Assembly (NCBI RefSeq): GCF_900102875.1
Contig: NZ_FNGH01000003.1
Coordinates: 248,001 to 312,000, forward strand
DNA from: Franzmannia pantelleriensis
GTDB lineage: Bacteria; Pseudomonadota; Gammaproteobacteria; Pseudomonadales; Halomonadaceae
Length of the DNA: 64,000 bases
Direction of reading: 5' to 3'
Under the pieces are notes generated by a model that was not told where the DNA came from, did no database searches, and worked only from the letters and a program-made list of their open reading frames with translations. The position numbers were made by a program, and so were the translations under genes. Below are positions 45,376-53,894 of this stretch, in pieces (the stretch's first letter is position 1; each line of letters opens with the position of its first letter).

Positions 45376-46593
45376 ATGAGCGAAGCCGCAATGGCTTGCG
45401 ATAAAGGGGGCGTCGAGACCGGCCCAGGGCTTTTGACCGGGATCAGCCTGCCGGCAGCAGTGATCCATGAGGCACCGCTGGCACATAACCTGGCCTGGAT
45501 GCAGCGCTTCGCCGAGGCTCATGGCGCACGGCTGGCGCCCCACGGCAAGACCACCATGGCGCCGGCGCTGTTCCGGCGCCAGCTCGAGGCGGGCGCCTGG
45601 GGCATCACCCTGGCTACGGCGCCCCAGTGCCGCGCTGCCTTCGTCCATGGGGTGCGTCGACTGCTGATGGCCAATCAACTGGTGGGCGAGGCCAACATGG
45701 GTATCGTCGCCGAGCTGATCGAGGGCGGCGCCGATTACTACTGCGTCGTGGACAGTGCCGAGAACGTACGCCAGTTGGGGCGTTTCTTCGCCGCCAGAGG
45801 GCTCGAGTTGCAGGTGCTGATCGAGCTGGGTGTGTCAGGTGGGCGCTGCGGCTGCCGCGACGCCAGCCAGGTCGAGGCCCTGGTGGCGGCGATCGCCGAG
45901 CAGCCTTCCTTGAGGTTGGCGGGCATCGAAGGTTACGAGGGGATGATCGCCGGAGGCGACGAGGTTGCCGCGGTACGTGCCTACGGCGCACGCCTGGTGG
46001 ATACCGTTCGCTTGCTGCACGCCAGCGGTGTGCTCGAGAGCGAGGCGCCGATCGTGACCGCGTCCGGCTCCAAGTGGTTCGACCTGATCGCCGAGGCCTT
46101 CGATAGAGCGGAGTTGCGAGAGCACTACACGCCGGTGCTGCGGCCGGGCTGCTATGTGGTGCACGATCACCGGCTCTATGCTAGCGCCATGACCGACGTG
46201 AAGGCGCGCCATCCGCACCTCGAGGGCGAATTGCAGCCGGCGCTGGAGGTCTTCGCCCATGTGCAGTCGCTGCCTGAGCCGGGGCTGGCCATCATCGCCC
46301 TGGGCAAGCGCGATATCGGCCATGAACCGGACCTGCCAATGCCACTGCGGCTCTATCCGCTATGCTCCCACCCCTCGGCGGCCACTACGCCGCTCGATAT
46401 CGCCGGCTGGCATGCCACCCATATCATGGATCAGCACGTCTTCCTGGCGATTCCCGGCGATGCCAGGATCGCCGTCGGCGACGTGATCGCCTTCGGCACC
46501 TCCCACCCCTGCCTGACCTTCGACAAGTGGCGCCAATTGCTGCTGGTGGATGAGGCGCTGAAGGCCAAAGAGAGCCTGGAGACCTGTTTCTAA
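45376..46593 (+). CDS. PLP-dependent D-amino acid deaminase/D-threonine aldolase-like (DSD1 family)
   Basis: This 405-residue alanine-racemase-fold enzyme has the PLP lysine Lys58 in APHGKTTMAP and the zinc site SHPCLTFDKW at the C-terminus, as in D-serine dehydratase and D-threonine aldolase. AGAGGAG lies before the ATG. With D-aminoacylase and RidA beside it, deamination of a D-hydroxy amino acid (D-serine or D-threonine) through an enamine is the most likely reaction; aldol cleavage remains possible. Confidence 0.85.
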   Translation: MSEAAMACDKGGVETGPGLLTGISLPAAVIHEAPLAHNLAWMQRFAEAHGARLAPHGKTTMAPALFRRQLEAGAWGITLATAPQCRAAFVHGVRRLLMANQLVGEANMGIVAELIEGGADYYCVVDSAENVRQLGRFFAARGLELQVLIELGVSGGRCGCRDASQVEALVAAIAEQPSLRLAGIEGYEGMIAGGDEVAAVRAYGARLVDTVRLLHASGVLESEAPIVTASGSKWFDLIAEAFDRAELREHYTPVLRPGCYVVHDHRLYASAMTDVKARHPHLEGELQPALEVFAHVQSLPEPGLAIIALGKRDIGHEPDLPMPLRLYPLCSHPSAATTPLDIAGWHATHIMDQHVFLAIPGDARIAVGDVIAFGTSHPCLTFDKWRQLLLVDEALKAKESLETCF

Positions 46594-46602
46594 GCGGCAG
46601 GG

Positions 46603-47274
46603 CTAGGCGGTTGCGCTGGCTTCCAACCGGGCCACTGCTGCCGGCAGCTCGCGGGTGTGGTAGATGGCGATGGCCCCCTCCGGGGTGGCTTCCGTGTCGG
46701 GGAAGTGGTTGAGATGAATCACCTGCATGCCGGCCGCCAGGCCGGCGGCGACGCCCACGGCGGCGTCGTCGATAACCACGCAGCGCGCCGGCGGGTGGCC
46801 CATGGCGGCGGCTGCCTGGAGGAACAGGCCGGGATCCGGTTTCCACACCTCGAGGGAGTAGGCGCTGAACAGTCGCTCACCGAAGTGGTGGGCGAAGCCG
46901 ACGCTTTCCATGGCGCAGCGAATCTTGGCCTCGGGGCCGTTGGAGACCACCGCTTTGGGGTGTGCCGCGAGGGCGTCCAGGGCCTCGGCCATACCGCCAA
47001 CCGGTGTGAGCTCGGCGCGCATGCGGCGCTCCATCAAGGCGCGCATCTCCTGCTCCAGGCGCTGGCGGCGACCATCGTCGAGGCCACCGAAGCGCTTTTC
47101 GAGTTCGAGCACGATGGTCAAGAAGCGGACGCCGCGAAACTCCTCCATGTATTGGTGTGCCGAGAAGGGTAGCCCGAAACTCGGCAGCACCTCGGCCATC
47201 ACCTCGGCGAGCAGGATCTCGCTGTCGACCAAGGTGCCATCGGAGTCGAACAGCAGGCATAGCGGGATGGTCAT
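46603..47274 (-). CDS. HAD-family phosphatase, YieH-like (6-phosphogluconate phosphatase-like)
   Basis: This 223-residue phosphatase has HAD motif I LLFDSDGTLVDSE, motif II VVSNGPE, the motif III lysine in WKPDPGLF and motif IV CVVIDDAAVG, with a small helical cap. The CVVSNGP-like and WKPDP regions resemble E. coli YieH, which dephosphorylates 6-phosphogluconate. Its ATG overlaps the kdgK stop (ATGA). A housekeeping role on phosphorylated sugar acids in the KDG branch is inferred. Confidence 0.82.
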   Translation of the reverse strand: MTIPLCLLFDSDGTLVDSEILLAEVMAEVLPSFGLPFSAHQYMEEFRGVRFLTIVLELEKRFGGLDDGRRQRLEQEMRALMERRMRAELTPVGGMAEALDALAAHPKAVVSNGPEAKIRCAMESVGFAHHFGERLFSAYSLEVWKPDPGLFLQAAAAMGHPPARCVVIDDAAVGVAAGLAAGMQVIHLNHFPDTEATPEGAIAIYHTRELPAAVARLEASATA

Positions 47275-48254
47275 GCAAATATCTCCGGATACGTAGCGGT
47301 GAGTGCCTTGAGACGCTGGCGGTCGGGTAGGCCTTCCATGTCGCCGATGACCTTGACGGCTTCGGCGCCGAGCAGGTTGCCGCGCAGTACTGCCTGGCGC
47401 GGGTCGAGCCCGTCGAGCAGGGCGCTGACCGTGCCGACGGCGAAGGCGTCGCCGGCCCCCACGGTATCGACCACCTCGGCCACCGCAAAGCCGGGCACGT
47501 TGAACGTCTCCTCGCGCCCGCCCAAGGTGCCTCGATAGTACCCCCCGTCTGGTCCCAGTTTTATGACAACCGCTGAAGCCCCTCGCTCGAGATAAAAGTC
47601 GGAGATGCCCTCTGGGGTGTCCTGTCCGGTCAGCAGCCGCCCCTCGGCCAGCCCGGGCAGAACCCAGTCGGCCTGGGCGGCGAGGTGGTTGAGGGTGTCT
47701 CGCATTTCCCCTTCGCTGCGCCACAGGCTGGGGCGCAGGTTGGGGTCGAAGGAGATACTCGCCCCGGCTGCCCGCGCCTCTTGCAGCAGATGGTGGGAGA
47801 GGTCTCGGGCGCTGTCGGATAGCGCTGGCGGGATGCCGGTGGCATGCAGATGCTTGAGAGCGCTGAGGTCGAGATTGTCGGCGTCGGAGCGCGACAGCTG
47901 GCTGGCGGCGCTGCCATTGCGGAAGTAGCTGACCCTGGGATCCTCGCCGCCCGCCGCGCGCTCCTTGAACAGCAGCCCGGTAGGGTGGGTCGGGTCAGTT
48001 GTCAGGTAGCGGCAGTCGAGTCCTTCCTGTTCCAGGGTTTGGCGAATGAACTCCCCGAACCCATCGGCGCCGACGCGGCTCAGCCAGGCGACATGAAAGC
48101 CGAGCCTGGCTAGGCCAATGGCGACATTGGTATCGGCGCCGGCGATCCTGCGCCGGAAGTGTTCGACCTCGGCCAGCGAGCCTGATGACTCGGCGACGAA
48201 CATGGTCATGGCCTCACCGAAGGTGAGAATGTTGGGGGCGTGCTTGCTAGGCAT
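47271..48254 (-). CDS. kdgK: 2-keto-3-deoxygluconate kinase
   Basis: This PfkB-family kinase phosphorylates 2-keto-3-deoxygluconate to KDPG for Entner-Doudoroff cleavage. The 327-residue protein has the PfkB N-terminal GADTNVAIGLARLGF and the C-terminal DTVGAGDAFAVG with the catalytic aspartate. It is preceded by a LacI-type regulator and coupled to a HAD phosphatase. It would use the product of UxuA and ManD from the operon ending at 40.8 kb. Confidence 0.9.
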   Translation of the reverse strand: MPSKHAPNILTFGEAMTMFVAESSGSLAEVEHFRRRIAGADTNVAIGLARLGFHVAWLSRVGADGFGEFIRQTLEQEGLDCRYLTTDPTHPTGLLFKERAAGGEDPRVSYFRNGSAASQLSRSDADNLDLSALKHLHATGIPPALSDSARDLSHHLLQEARAAGASISFDPNLRPSLWRSEGEMRDTLNHLAAQADWVLPGLAEGRLLTGQDTPEGISDFYLERGASAVVIKLGPDGGYYRGTLGGREETFNVPGFAVAEVVDTVGAGDAFAVGTVSALLDGLDPRQAVLRGNLLGAEAVKVIGDMEGLPDRQRLKALTATYPEIFA

Positions 48255-48276
48255 ATGAGAATCGTCTCCGCATGGT

Positions 48277-49338
48277 TCAGTGGCCCAGCGAGGCCGATGA
48301 GAATGGCCGAGATGGACTAGGCGGCTGGGTTGACCCCCGTGGCAGTAGCGTCGGGGGGTGTTGGATGTCGGTGGTGGCAGAGGTGGGGTTGGTCAGGCGC
48401 TTCACCAAGCAATCAACCGCTGTATGGCCGATGGCTTTGGTAGGTTGGGCAAGGGTGGTAATGCCGGGATCGACCAGCGCACACCAGTCGAGCTCATCGA
48501 TACCCATCAGGCCGGTGTCGCCGGGTCGAATCGCCAGCGCTTGAAAGGCCCGCAAGGCGGCCAGGGTCATATTGCCGTTGGCGCAGAGGACGGCCTTGGG
48601 GGCAGGGCCTGCACGCTGCATGAAGGCATCGAGTGCGGCATGCAGAGGGGCTTCGGCGTTATCTGGCGAATGGTGATACACCTCCTCTTTAAGGCATCTC
48701 TGCCGCGAGCCGTCGTGGAACCTTGCCAGCCGCTGTTCACGGGAGCTGACCTGCGCGACGGGTTCGCTGAGATAGAACACCTGCGCGTAGCCCTGCGCTT
48801 CGAGATGGTCGAGTGCCATGTCGATGGCCAAGGCATTGTCGAGTCCCACGACATCGGCGAGCGCGTGGTCGAGGCGGCGATCGAGTAGCACCGTGGGAAT
48901 GCGCTGGGCGGCGAGCGCGTCGAGTGCCGGCTGACTGCTGCCTGCCGGGTTGATCACCAGGCCTTCGACGCGGTAGGCGCTGAGCAGGTCGAGGTGCGCC
49001 CGCTCCTGAGCGGGATCGTTGTCGGTGTTGCACAGCATCAGCGAATAGCCATGGCGTCGACAGGCTTGCTCCACGCTGTGCATTACGGCCACGGAGAAGG
49101 GATTGCGGATATCGGCCACCAGCATGCCGATCAGCTTCGAGTGGCCGCCCTTGAGGCCGCGAGCCATCAGGTTGGGTGAAAAGCCCAGCTGTGAAGCGGC
49201 GGCGGCGATGCGTGCCTGGAGCGCCGGCGAGAGCCGTGCTCGCTCGCCGCCGAAGTAGCGCGACACGCTGGTCTTGGAGGCGCCTGCCACGTCAGCCACT
49301 TCGTTCAAGGTAGGGGGGCGGGTGGCGCGTTCAGACAT
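48277..49338 (-). CDS. LacI-family regulator, KdgR-like
   Basis: This repressor has a LacI helix-turn-helix (residues 9-30, LNEVADVAGASKTSVSRYF) and a periplasmic-binding-protein-like sensor domain. It has 353 residues from the ATG at 49338; an ATG at 49356 is possible, and both have weak ribosome sites. It is the first gene before kdgK with a 22-base gap, and a LacI-type palindrome lies just upstream. 2-Keto-3-deoxygluconate is the likely inducer, from context. Confidence 0.86.
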   Translation of the reverse strand: MSERATRPPTLNEVADVAGASKTSVSRYFGGERARLSPALQARIAAAASQLGFSPNLMARGLKGGHSKLIGMLVADIRNPFSVAVMHSVEQACRRHGYSLMLCNTDNDPAQERAHLDLLSAYRVEGLVINPAGSSQPALDALAAQRIPTVLLDRRLDHALADVVGLDNALAIDMALDHLEAQGYAQVFYLSEPVAQVSSREQRLARFHDGSRQRCLKEEVYHHSPDNAEAPLHAALDAFMQRAGPAPKAVLCANGNMTLAALRAFQALAIRPGDTGLMGIDELDWCALVDPGITTLAQPTKAIGHTAVDCLVKRLTNPTSATTDIQHPPTLLPRGSTQPPSPSRPFSSASLGH

Positions 49339-49359
49339 ACGTGTCGCATCCAGCATAAA

Positions 49360-49375
49360 ATGGGAACGTTACCAT
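49360..49375. promoter_or_regulatory. Candidate LacI-family operator
   Basis: ATGGGAACGTTACCAT is a 16-bp palindrome with 7 of 8 matching pairs and the central CG typical of LacI-family operators. It lies just upstream of the regulator gene, so autoregulation of lacI-kdgK-phosphatase is predicted. Confidence 0.65.
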
Positions 49376-49500
49376 CGTAGTCGTTCTCATGATCGCAAGC
49401 AAATTCGGCAAGGTACACCACCAAGGCGCTATGGCCGCAGGCCTGCGCGATGCGGTATCAATAGTGTGAGTATGTCCAGAACCGTGACAGGAGAGCAGTG

Positions 49501-50025
49501 ATGGCGATCTATCGCTACGATGGCAAGACCCCCGACGTACACGCCGAGAGCTATGTGGCTGACAGCGCCGATGTGATGGGACGGGTGGCGCTGCACAAGG
49601 GCAGCAGCGTGTGGTACCAGGCGGTGCTGCGCGGCGACAATGAGCTGATCGAGATCGGCGAGGGGAGCAACGTGCAGGAGGGGGCGGTACTGCATACTGA
49701 CCCTGGCTACCCGCTTACGGTGGGCAAGCGGGTCACCGTGGGCCATCAGGCGATGCTGCACGGGTGTAGCGTCGGCGACGGCGCGCTGATCGGAATTCAG
49801 GCGGTGGTGCTCAACGGCGCCAAGATCGGCAAGAACTGCCTGGTCGGCGCCGGTGCCCTGGTCACCGAGGGCAAGGAGTTTCCCGATAATTCGCTGATCC
49901 TTGGCTCTCCGGCCAAGGTGGTCAAGACGCTGACCGACGAGGCCATTGCCGCGATGCAGAAAGGTGCCGACAAGTACGTCGAGCGCAGCCGGGTGCACCG
50001 GGACACCCTGGAGCGAATCGATTGA
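49501..50025 (+). CDS. Gamma-carbonic-anhydrase-like hexapeptide-repeat protein (YrdA/PaaY type)
   Basis: This 174-residue left-handed beta-helix protein is expected to be a trimer. The three metal histidines of gamma carbonic anhydrases are visible (VLHTD and GHQAMLHGC), and hexapeptide turns cover residues 10-145. A short helical tail follows. AGGAG precedes the ATG; a GTG one codon earlier is possible. Activity is uncertain, as many YrdA-type proteins have weak or no anhydrase activity. Confidence 0.88.
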   Translation: MAIYRYDGKTPDVHAESYVADSADVMGRVALHKGSSVWYQAVLRGDNELIEIGEGSNVQEGAVLHTDPGYPLTVGKRVTVGHQAMLHGCSVGDGALIGIQAVVLNGAKIGKNCLVGAGALVTEGKEFPDNSLILGSPAKVVKTLTDEAIAAMQKGADKYVERSRVHRDTLERID

Positions 50026-50043
50026 GAAAAACGCAGAATCGAT

Positions 50044-50083
50044 GTTGCACTGCACAAAAAGCTTTGCTATGTTGCACTGCAAC
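50044..50083. promoter_or_regulatory. Two candidate PhaR-type sites upstream of phasin gene
   Basis: ATGTTGCACTGCA occurs twice, at 50042-50054 and 50069-50081, centred 27 bases apart. The second extends to GTTGCACTGCAAC, a perfect inverted repeat (50071-50083). TGC/GCA repeats upstream of phasin genes are typical of the polyhydroxyalkanoate repressor PhaR. No phaR gene is in the window. Confidence 0.6.
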
Positions 50084-50127
50084 GAAGGACAAAAAGCCTT
50101 CGCCCCAGAAATCTTAGGAGGTGTCCC

Positions 50128-50496
50128 ATGAGCAACGCAACTATCGATCAAGCGACTCAGCAATTCGAATCCATGTTCTTTGGCCCGGCGCGTGCTTACG
50201 CTGCCCTGTCCATCGACTATGCCGAGAAGCTGCTGAACACGCAGTATGAAGCAGTCAAGGCCTACAGCGACGTCAGCATGAGCCAGGCACGTGCCATGCT
50301 CGACATCAAGGACGCGGAAGGTCTGCGTACTTACGTCGAAGGCCAGCAGAAGGTTGCTAAAGAGCTGTCTGAGCGCGTCAAGGGCGATGCAGAGAAAGTC
50401 GTCGCGCTGAATCAGGATTTCGTTCAAAAAGGCCAGAAGCTGGCTGAAGAGAACATCCAGACCGCGTCAAAGGCTGCCAGCAAAGCTGCCAAGTAA
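50128..50496 (+). CDS. phaP: Phasin (polyhydroxyalkanoate granule-associated protein)
   Basis: This small amphipathic 122-residue protein coats PHA granules. It is helical throughout, with FFGPARAYAALSIDYAEKLL matching the phasin-2 domain start and an Ala/Lys-rich tail ending in SKAASKAAK. TTAGGAGG precedes the ATG, an almost ideal ribosome site that fits a highly expressed protein. It is followed by a strong terminator and stands as a single-gene unit. PHA synthase genes are not in the window. Confidence 0.88.
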   Translation: MSNATIDQATQQFESMFFGPARAYAALSIDYAEKLLNTQYEAVKAYSDVSMSQARAMLDIKDAEGLRTYVEGQQKVAKELSERVKGDAEKVVALNQDFVQKGQKLAEENIQTASKAASKAAK

Positions 50497-50533
50497 CGCC
50501 TTACGCATGCCGCAAGGCACTGCGTCGAGAAAG

Positions 50534-50562
50534 CCGCCACCCACTGGGTGGTGGTTTTTTTT
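50534..50562 (+). terminator. Intrinsic terminator after phasin gene
   Basis: CCACCC-ACT-GGGTGG, extended by outer CC/GG pairs, is followed directly by eight T residues. It is the most classical rho-independent terminator in the window. Confidence 0.85.
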
Positions 50563-50653
50563 GTGTGGACACGCAGGGCAGCCGCTAATGCGGTCGTGCC
50601 AAGGTGATGACACATCGGGTGTGACGGTAGCAGACCGTGTCAGGGGGCGTGTT

Positions 50654-50723
50654 TTTGTATACAAATAATGTCTACCAAATAGCTTCTCTCATGAGTTAGA
50701 GTGATTTGGATCATTGTATACAT
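50654..50723. promoter_or_regulatory. Paired TTGTATAC sites upstream of NCS2 permease
   Basis: TTTGTATACAAA (50654-50665) is a perfect 12-bp palindrome. A second copy of its core, TTGTATACAT, is at 50714-50723, 21 bases before the permease start. They are probably operators for a GntR-type purine regulator encoded elsewhere. Confidence 0.55.
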
Positions 50724-50743
50724 AAAAACAGCAGAGTCCTGAG

Positions 50744-52144
50744 ATGAGCACACCACAACACAGCCAATCGGTTTTCGACTTTCATGGCAGGCCGCCGCTG
50801 GACAAGGCGCTGCCGCTCTCCCTGCAGCATATCCTGGCGATGATCATGGGCACGGTAACCGTGCCGATCATCGTCGTCGGCGCCGTCGGCGGTAGCCATG
50901 CCGAGCAGATGACATTGATCCAGATCTCGCTGATCGCCTCGGCGCTGTCGACCCTTATTCAGCTTTATGGCATCGGCAAACTGGGGGCGCGCCTGCCCAC
51001 GATCTTCGGGGTCGGCTTCGCCTATGTGCCGACGCTGGTCGCCGTTGGCGCCCAGTACGGCATCGGCGGCATCCTCGGTGCACAGATCATCGGTGGCGTG
51101 ACGATGATCGTGGTCGGGCTGTTCATCACCCGCATTCGCCACCTGTTCCCACCCGTGGTGGCGGGCACGGTGGTGCTAGTGATCGGGCTGTCGCTCTACG
51201 ATATCGCCGTCAACTATATGGCCGGCGGTGTCGGTCAGAACGATTACGGTGACCCGCTCAACTGGCTGATCGCCCTGGCGACGCTACTGGTGGTGCTGGT
51301 GGTCTCGCAGTTTGCACGGGGCTTTCTCAAGCTCGCGGCGATCATCTGCGGTATCGGGGTGGGATATCTGTTGGCCCTGGCGCTGGGGCGCGTCGACTTC
51401 AGCCCGGTGGCTGAGGCGACCTGGTTCACCGCGCCGAGGGTGATGCCCTTCGAGCTTGAGTTTCACGCCGCGGCGATTCTGTCGGTGGTGATCATCTGTG
51501 TGGTCAACTCGGTCCAGACCATCGGTGATCTGTCGGCGACCTCCGTAGGCGGCATGAACCGCGAGCCCACGACTCGCGAGCTGTTTGGCGGTCTGATGGG
51601 GAATGGTGCAACCACTGCGCTGGGCTCGCTGTTTGGCGCCATGCCGACCTCCTCCTACAGCCAGAATGTGGGGATCGTGGCCATGACCAAGGTAGTCAGC
51701 CGCTACGTATTGGCGCTGGCGGCACTGTTTATGCTGCTTGCCGGGCTGGTGCCCAAGTTCGGGGCGATCATGACCACCATCCCTTACCCGGTACTCGGCG
51801 GTGCGACCATCACGGTATTTGGCATGATCACCATGACCGGGATCCAACTGATCACCAAGGATGAGCTCTCGGCGCGTAACATGACCATTGTCAGCCTGGC
51901 GCTCGCCTTGAGCATGGGCATCTATGCGGTTCCCGAGGCCATCGAGTACTTCCCGTCTATGCTGCAGCTGGTGCTGGGCGGCTCGCCGATCGTGGTGGCA
52001 GCACTGGTGGCGTTCACGCTTAACCTGCTACTGCCCAAGCGCAGCCTGGCCGATGAGGCCGCCGAGCGCGAGGCCATGGCGGCCAAGATGAACGCCGAGC
52101 AGCAGGCAGGGCCGGATCAGACCCGCGCAGAGAGCCGTGCCTAG
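50744..52144 (+). CDS. NCS2-family xanthine/uracil (purine) permease
   Basis: This proton- or sodium-coupled nucleobase importer has 466 residues and about 14 helices. NSVQTIGDLSATSVGGMNRE and TALGSLFGAMPTSSYSQNVG are the family signatures in TM8 and TM10. The QTIGD form and overall sequence are closer to xanthine/urate permeases than to UraA, but specificity is not certain. It is a single gene, probably repressed through the two TTGTATAC sites. Confidence 0.9.
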   Translation: MSTPQHSQSVFDFHGRPPLDKALPLSLQHILAMIMGTVTVPIIVVGAVGGSHAEQMTLIQISLIASALSTLIQLYGIGKLGARLPTIFGVGFAYVPTLVAVGAQYGIGGILGAQIIGGVTMIVVGLFITRIRHLFPPVVAGTVVLVIGLSLYDIAVNYMAGGVGQNDYGDPLNWLIALATLLVVLVVSQFARGFLKLAAIICGIGVGYLLALALGRVDFSPVAEATWFTAPRVMPFELEFHAAAILSVVIICVVNSVQTIGDLSATSVGGMNREPTTRELFGGLMGNGATTALGSLFGAMPTSSYSQNVGIVAMTKVVSRYVLALAALFMLLAGLVPKFGAIMTTIPYPVLGGATITVFGMITMTGIQLITKDELSARNMTIVSLALALSMGIYAVPEAIEYFPSMLQLVLGGSPIVVAALVAFTLNLLLPKRSLADEAAEREAMAAKMNAEQQAGPDQTRAESRA

Positions 52145-52151
52145 CAGGGCG

Positions 52152-52263
52152 TTAGCGGTGATGCTGAGACAGCCGGTCGAGGCGTAGCCGCTCGCGTTCG
52201 TCGAACAGACGCCGGCTGCCGGCCGTGATGGACTCAAGCGTCAGAGGGGGGTGTTTCAGTCAT
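52152..52263 (-). pseudogene. Possible small ORF interrupted in a run of six G/C
   Basis: Reading the minus strand from the ATG at 52263, the frame stops after nine codons just past a run of six C. If the run had five C, the frame would continue to the TAA at 52152-52154 and encode a 36-residue basic peptide ending RERLRLDRLSQHHR. The 112-base length is one more than a multiple of three. This could be a decayed gene, a sequencing error or chance. A GGAGG lies upstream but rather far away. Confidence 0.2.
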
Positions 52264-52373
52264 GGCACAGGTCTCGGCCTCCATGCGCGGCAGTCCGGCC
52301 CAGTGATGAAAGGGCGCTTGTCGCTTTGCCTTGAGGACTTGCATCGTCGACAATTCATCCAGGCGATGCAATT

Positions 52374-52387
52374 TGACCAATCGGTCA
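52374..52387. promoter_or_regulatory. Inverted repeat upstream of modA
   Basis: TGACC-AATC-GGTCA is a perfect inverted repeat 39 bases before the modA start. It does not resemble the E. coli ModE site, which is longer and AT-rich. It may be a TetR-type or other operator. Confidence 0.4.
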
Positions 52388-52425
52388 GTTGAAATGGCGA
52401 CACGGCAGAAACATGAGGAGACGAC

Positions 52426-53226
52426 ATGCAGGGAATTCGGCGGGGGCTGTTGATGGTGTTGCTGGCCTGGCTACCGGGTCTGGTCCACGCCGGGGTGCCA
52501 ACGGTGGCTGCCGCCTCGGACCTGCAGTTCGCCCTCGACGAGATAGCGGAACGCTTCACCGCCGAGACTGGCCAGGCGCTGCGCCTGAACTTTGGATCGT
52601 CGGGTAACTTCCGGCGCCAGATCGCACAGGGCGCGCCCTTCGAGCTCTATCTCTCCGCCGATGAAGCCTATGTCGAGGCGCTGCACACGGAGGGGCACAC
52701 CGTCGATGCCGGCGTGCGCTATGCGGTGGGGCGCCTGGTCTGGCTGCAGCCTAGTGGTCGTGATGACATGCCCATGGGGGAGGCGCCCTTGGCCGCAGTG
52801 GAAAGCGCCATCGCCACCTTTCAGGCGGGGGAGGGGCGCCCGCGGATCGCCCTGGCCAACCCAGAGCACGCCCCGTATGGCGTGGCCGCCCAGCAGGCGC
52901 TGGAACATGCCGGCCTGTGGGCGGGTATGCAGCCGCTGAAGGTGCTCGGCGAGAATGTCTCACAGGCGGCACAGTTTGCCCTAAGCGGTGACGCCCGCGG
53001 CGGGCTGGTGGCCTACTCTTTGGCCCTGGCGCCAACGCTGGCGGCACGCTCCGAGCATGTGCTGATCCCCGAGGCCTGGCATGCACCCCTGAATCAGCGC
53101 ATGGTGCTGATCGACGGCGCCGGCGACACCGCGCGCGCCTTTTACGCCTATCTGCAGCAGGATGAGGCGCGGCAGATGCTGGCCGATTACGGCTTCAGCG
53201 TGCCGGCTGAGGATCAAGCACCTTGA
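52426..53226 (+). CDS. modA: Molybdate ABC transporter binding protein ModA
   Basis: This periplasmic molybdate (or tungstate) receptor has 266 residues and a signal peptide of about 22 residues (ending LVHA). VAAASDLQFALDEIA and FGSSGNFRRQIAQGAPFELY contain the serines that bind the oxyanion. Its stop overlaps the modB start (TGATG). Molybdate is needed for molybdopterin enzymes, none of which are in the window. Confidence 0.9.
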   Translation: MQGIRRGLLMVLLAWLPGLVHAGVPTVAAASDLQFALDEIAERFTAETGQALRLNFGSSGNFRRQIAQGAPFELYLSADEAYVEALHTEGHTVDAGVRYAVGRLVWLQPSGRDDMPMGEAPLAAVESAIATFQAGEGRPRIALANPEHAPYGVAAQQALEHAGLWAGMQPLKVLGENVSQAAQFALSGDARGGLVAYSLALAPTLAARSEHVLIPEAWHAPLNQRMVLIDGAGDTARAFYAYLQQDEARQMLADYGFSVPAEDQAP

Positions 53227-53894
53227 TGGACTGGCAGGCGCTGACGGTATCGCTGCAGCTGGCGGTCTTTACCTGCCTGCTGCTGATACCGCTCGGGCTA
53301 TGGGTGGGACGTATGCTGGCCACCCGCCAGTTTCGCGGCAAGGCGCTATGCGAAGCAGCGGTGGCGCTGCCGCTGGTGATGCCGCCCACCGTGCTGGGGT
53401 TCTACCTGATGCTGTCGTTCGGGGTCGATGCGCCGTTCGGCGCGCTGTGGCAGCGCCTGACCGGCAGTGGCCTCAATTTCACCTTCAGCGGCATCCTGCT
53501 GGCCTCGCTGGTGGTCAACCTGCCGTTTGCCGTGCAGCCGATCCAGCGTGCCTTCGAGGGGGTGCCGAACAACGTCCGCGAAGCGGCCTGGTGCTGCGGG
53601 CTGTCGCCGTGGCGTACCTTCACCCGCATCGAGCTGCCGCTGGTATGGCCGGGGCTGGTCTCGGCGCTGGCCTTGACCTTCGCCCATACCCTGGGGGAAT
53701 TCGGGGTGATCCTGATGGTAGGCGGCTCCATCGACGGTGAGACCCGCACCCTGGCAATCTCTATCTACGACCGCGTGCAGGCCTTCGATGAGGCGGGTGC
53801 AGGCATCATGTCGGCGATTCTGCTGGCGGTTTCTTTCGTGACCATCGGTGTGGTTTACGGGCTGGCTCGCCGCGGGAGGGGGCTGCGTGTCTGA
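53226..53894 (+). CDS. modB: Molybdate ABC transporter permease ModB
   Basis: This inner-membrane permease has 222 residues and five helices. The loop EAAWCCGLSPWRTFTRIELP, which contacts the ATPase, is present. It overlaps modA by one base and modC by eight bases. Confidence 0.92.
   Translation: MDWQALTVSLQLAVFTCLLLIPLGLWVGRMLATRQFRGKALCEAAVALPLVMPPTVLGFYLMLSFGVDAPFGALWQRLTGSGLNFTFSGILLASLVVNLPFAVQPIQRAFEGVPNNVREAAWCCGLSPWRTFTRIELPLVWPGLVSALALTFAHTLGEFGVILMVGGSIDGETRTLAISIYDRVQAFDEAGAGIMSAILLAVSFVTIGVVYGLARRGRGLRV

Noticed and set aside
23445-46593. Beta-hydroxyaspartate cycle (BhcABCD) from the glyoxylate aminotransferase and the DSD1-type enzyme
   Set aside because: The two genes are 21 kb apart in separate operons with other partners, and no dehydratase or iminosuccinate reductase is present.
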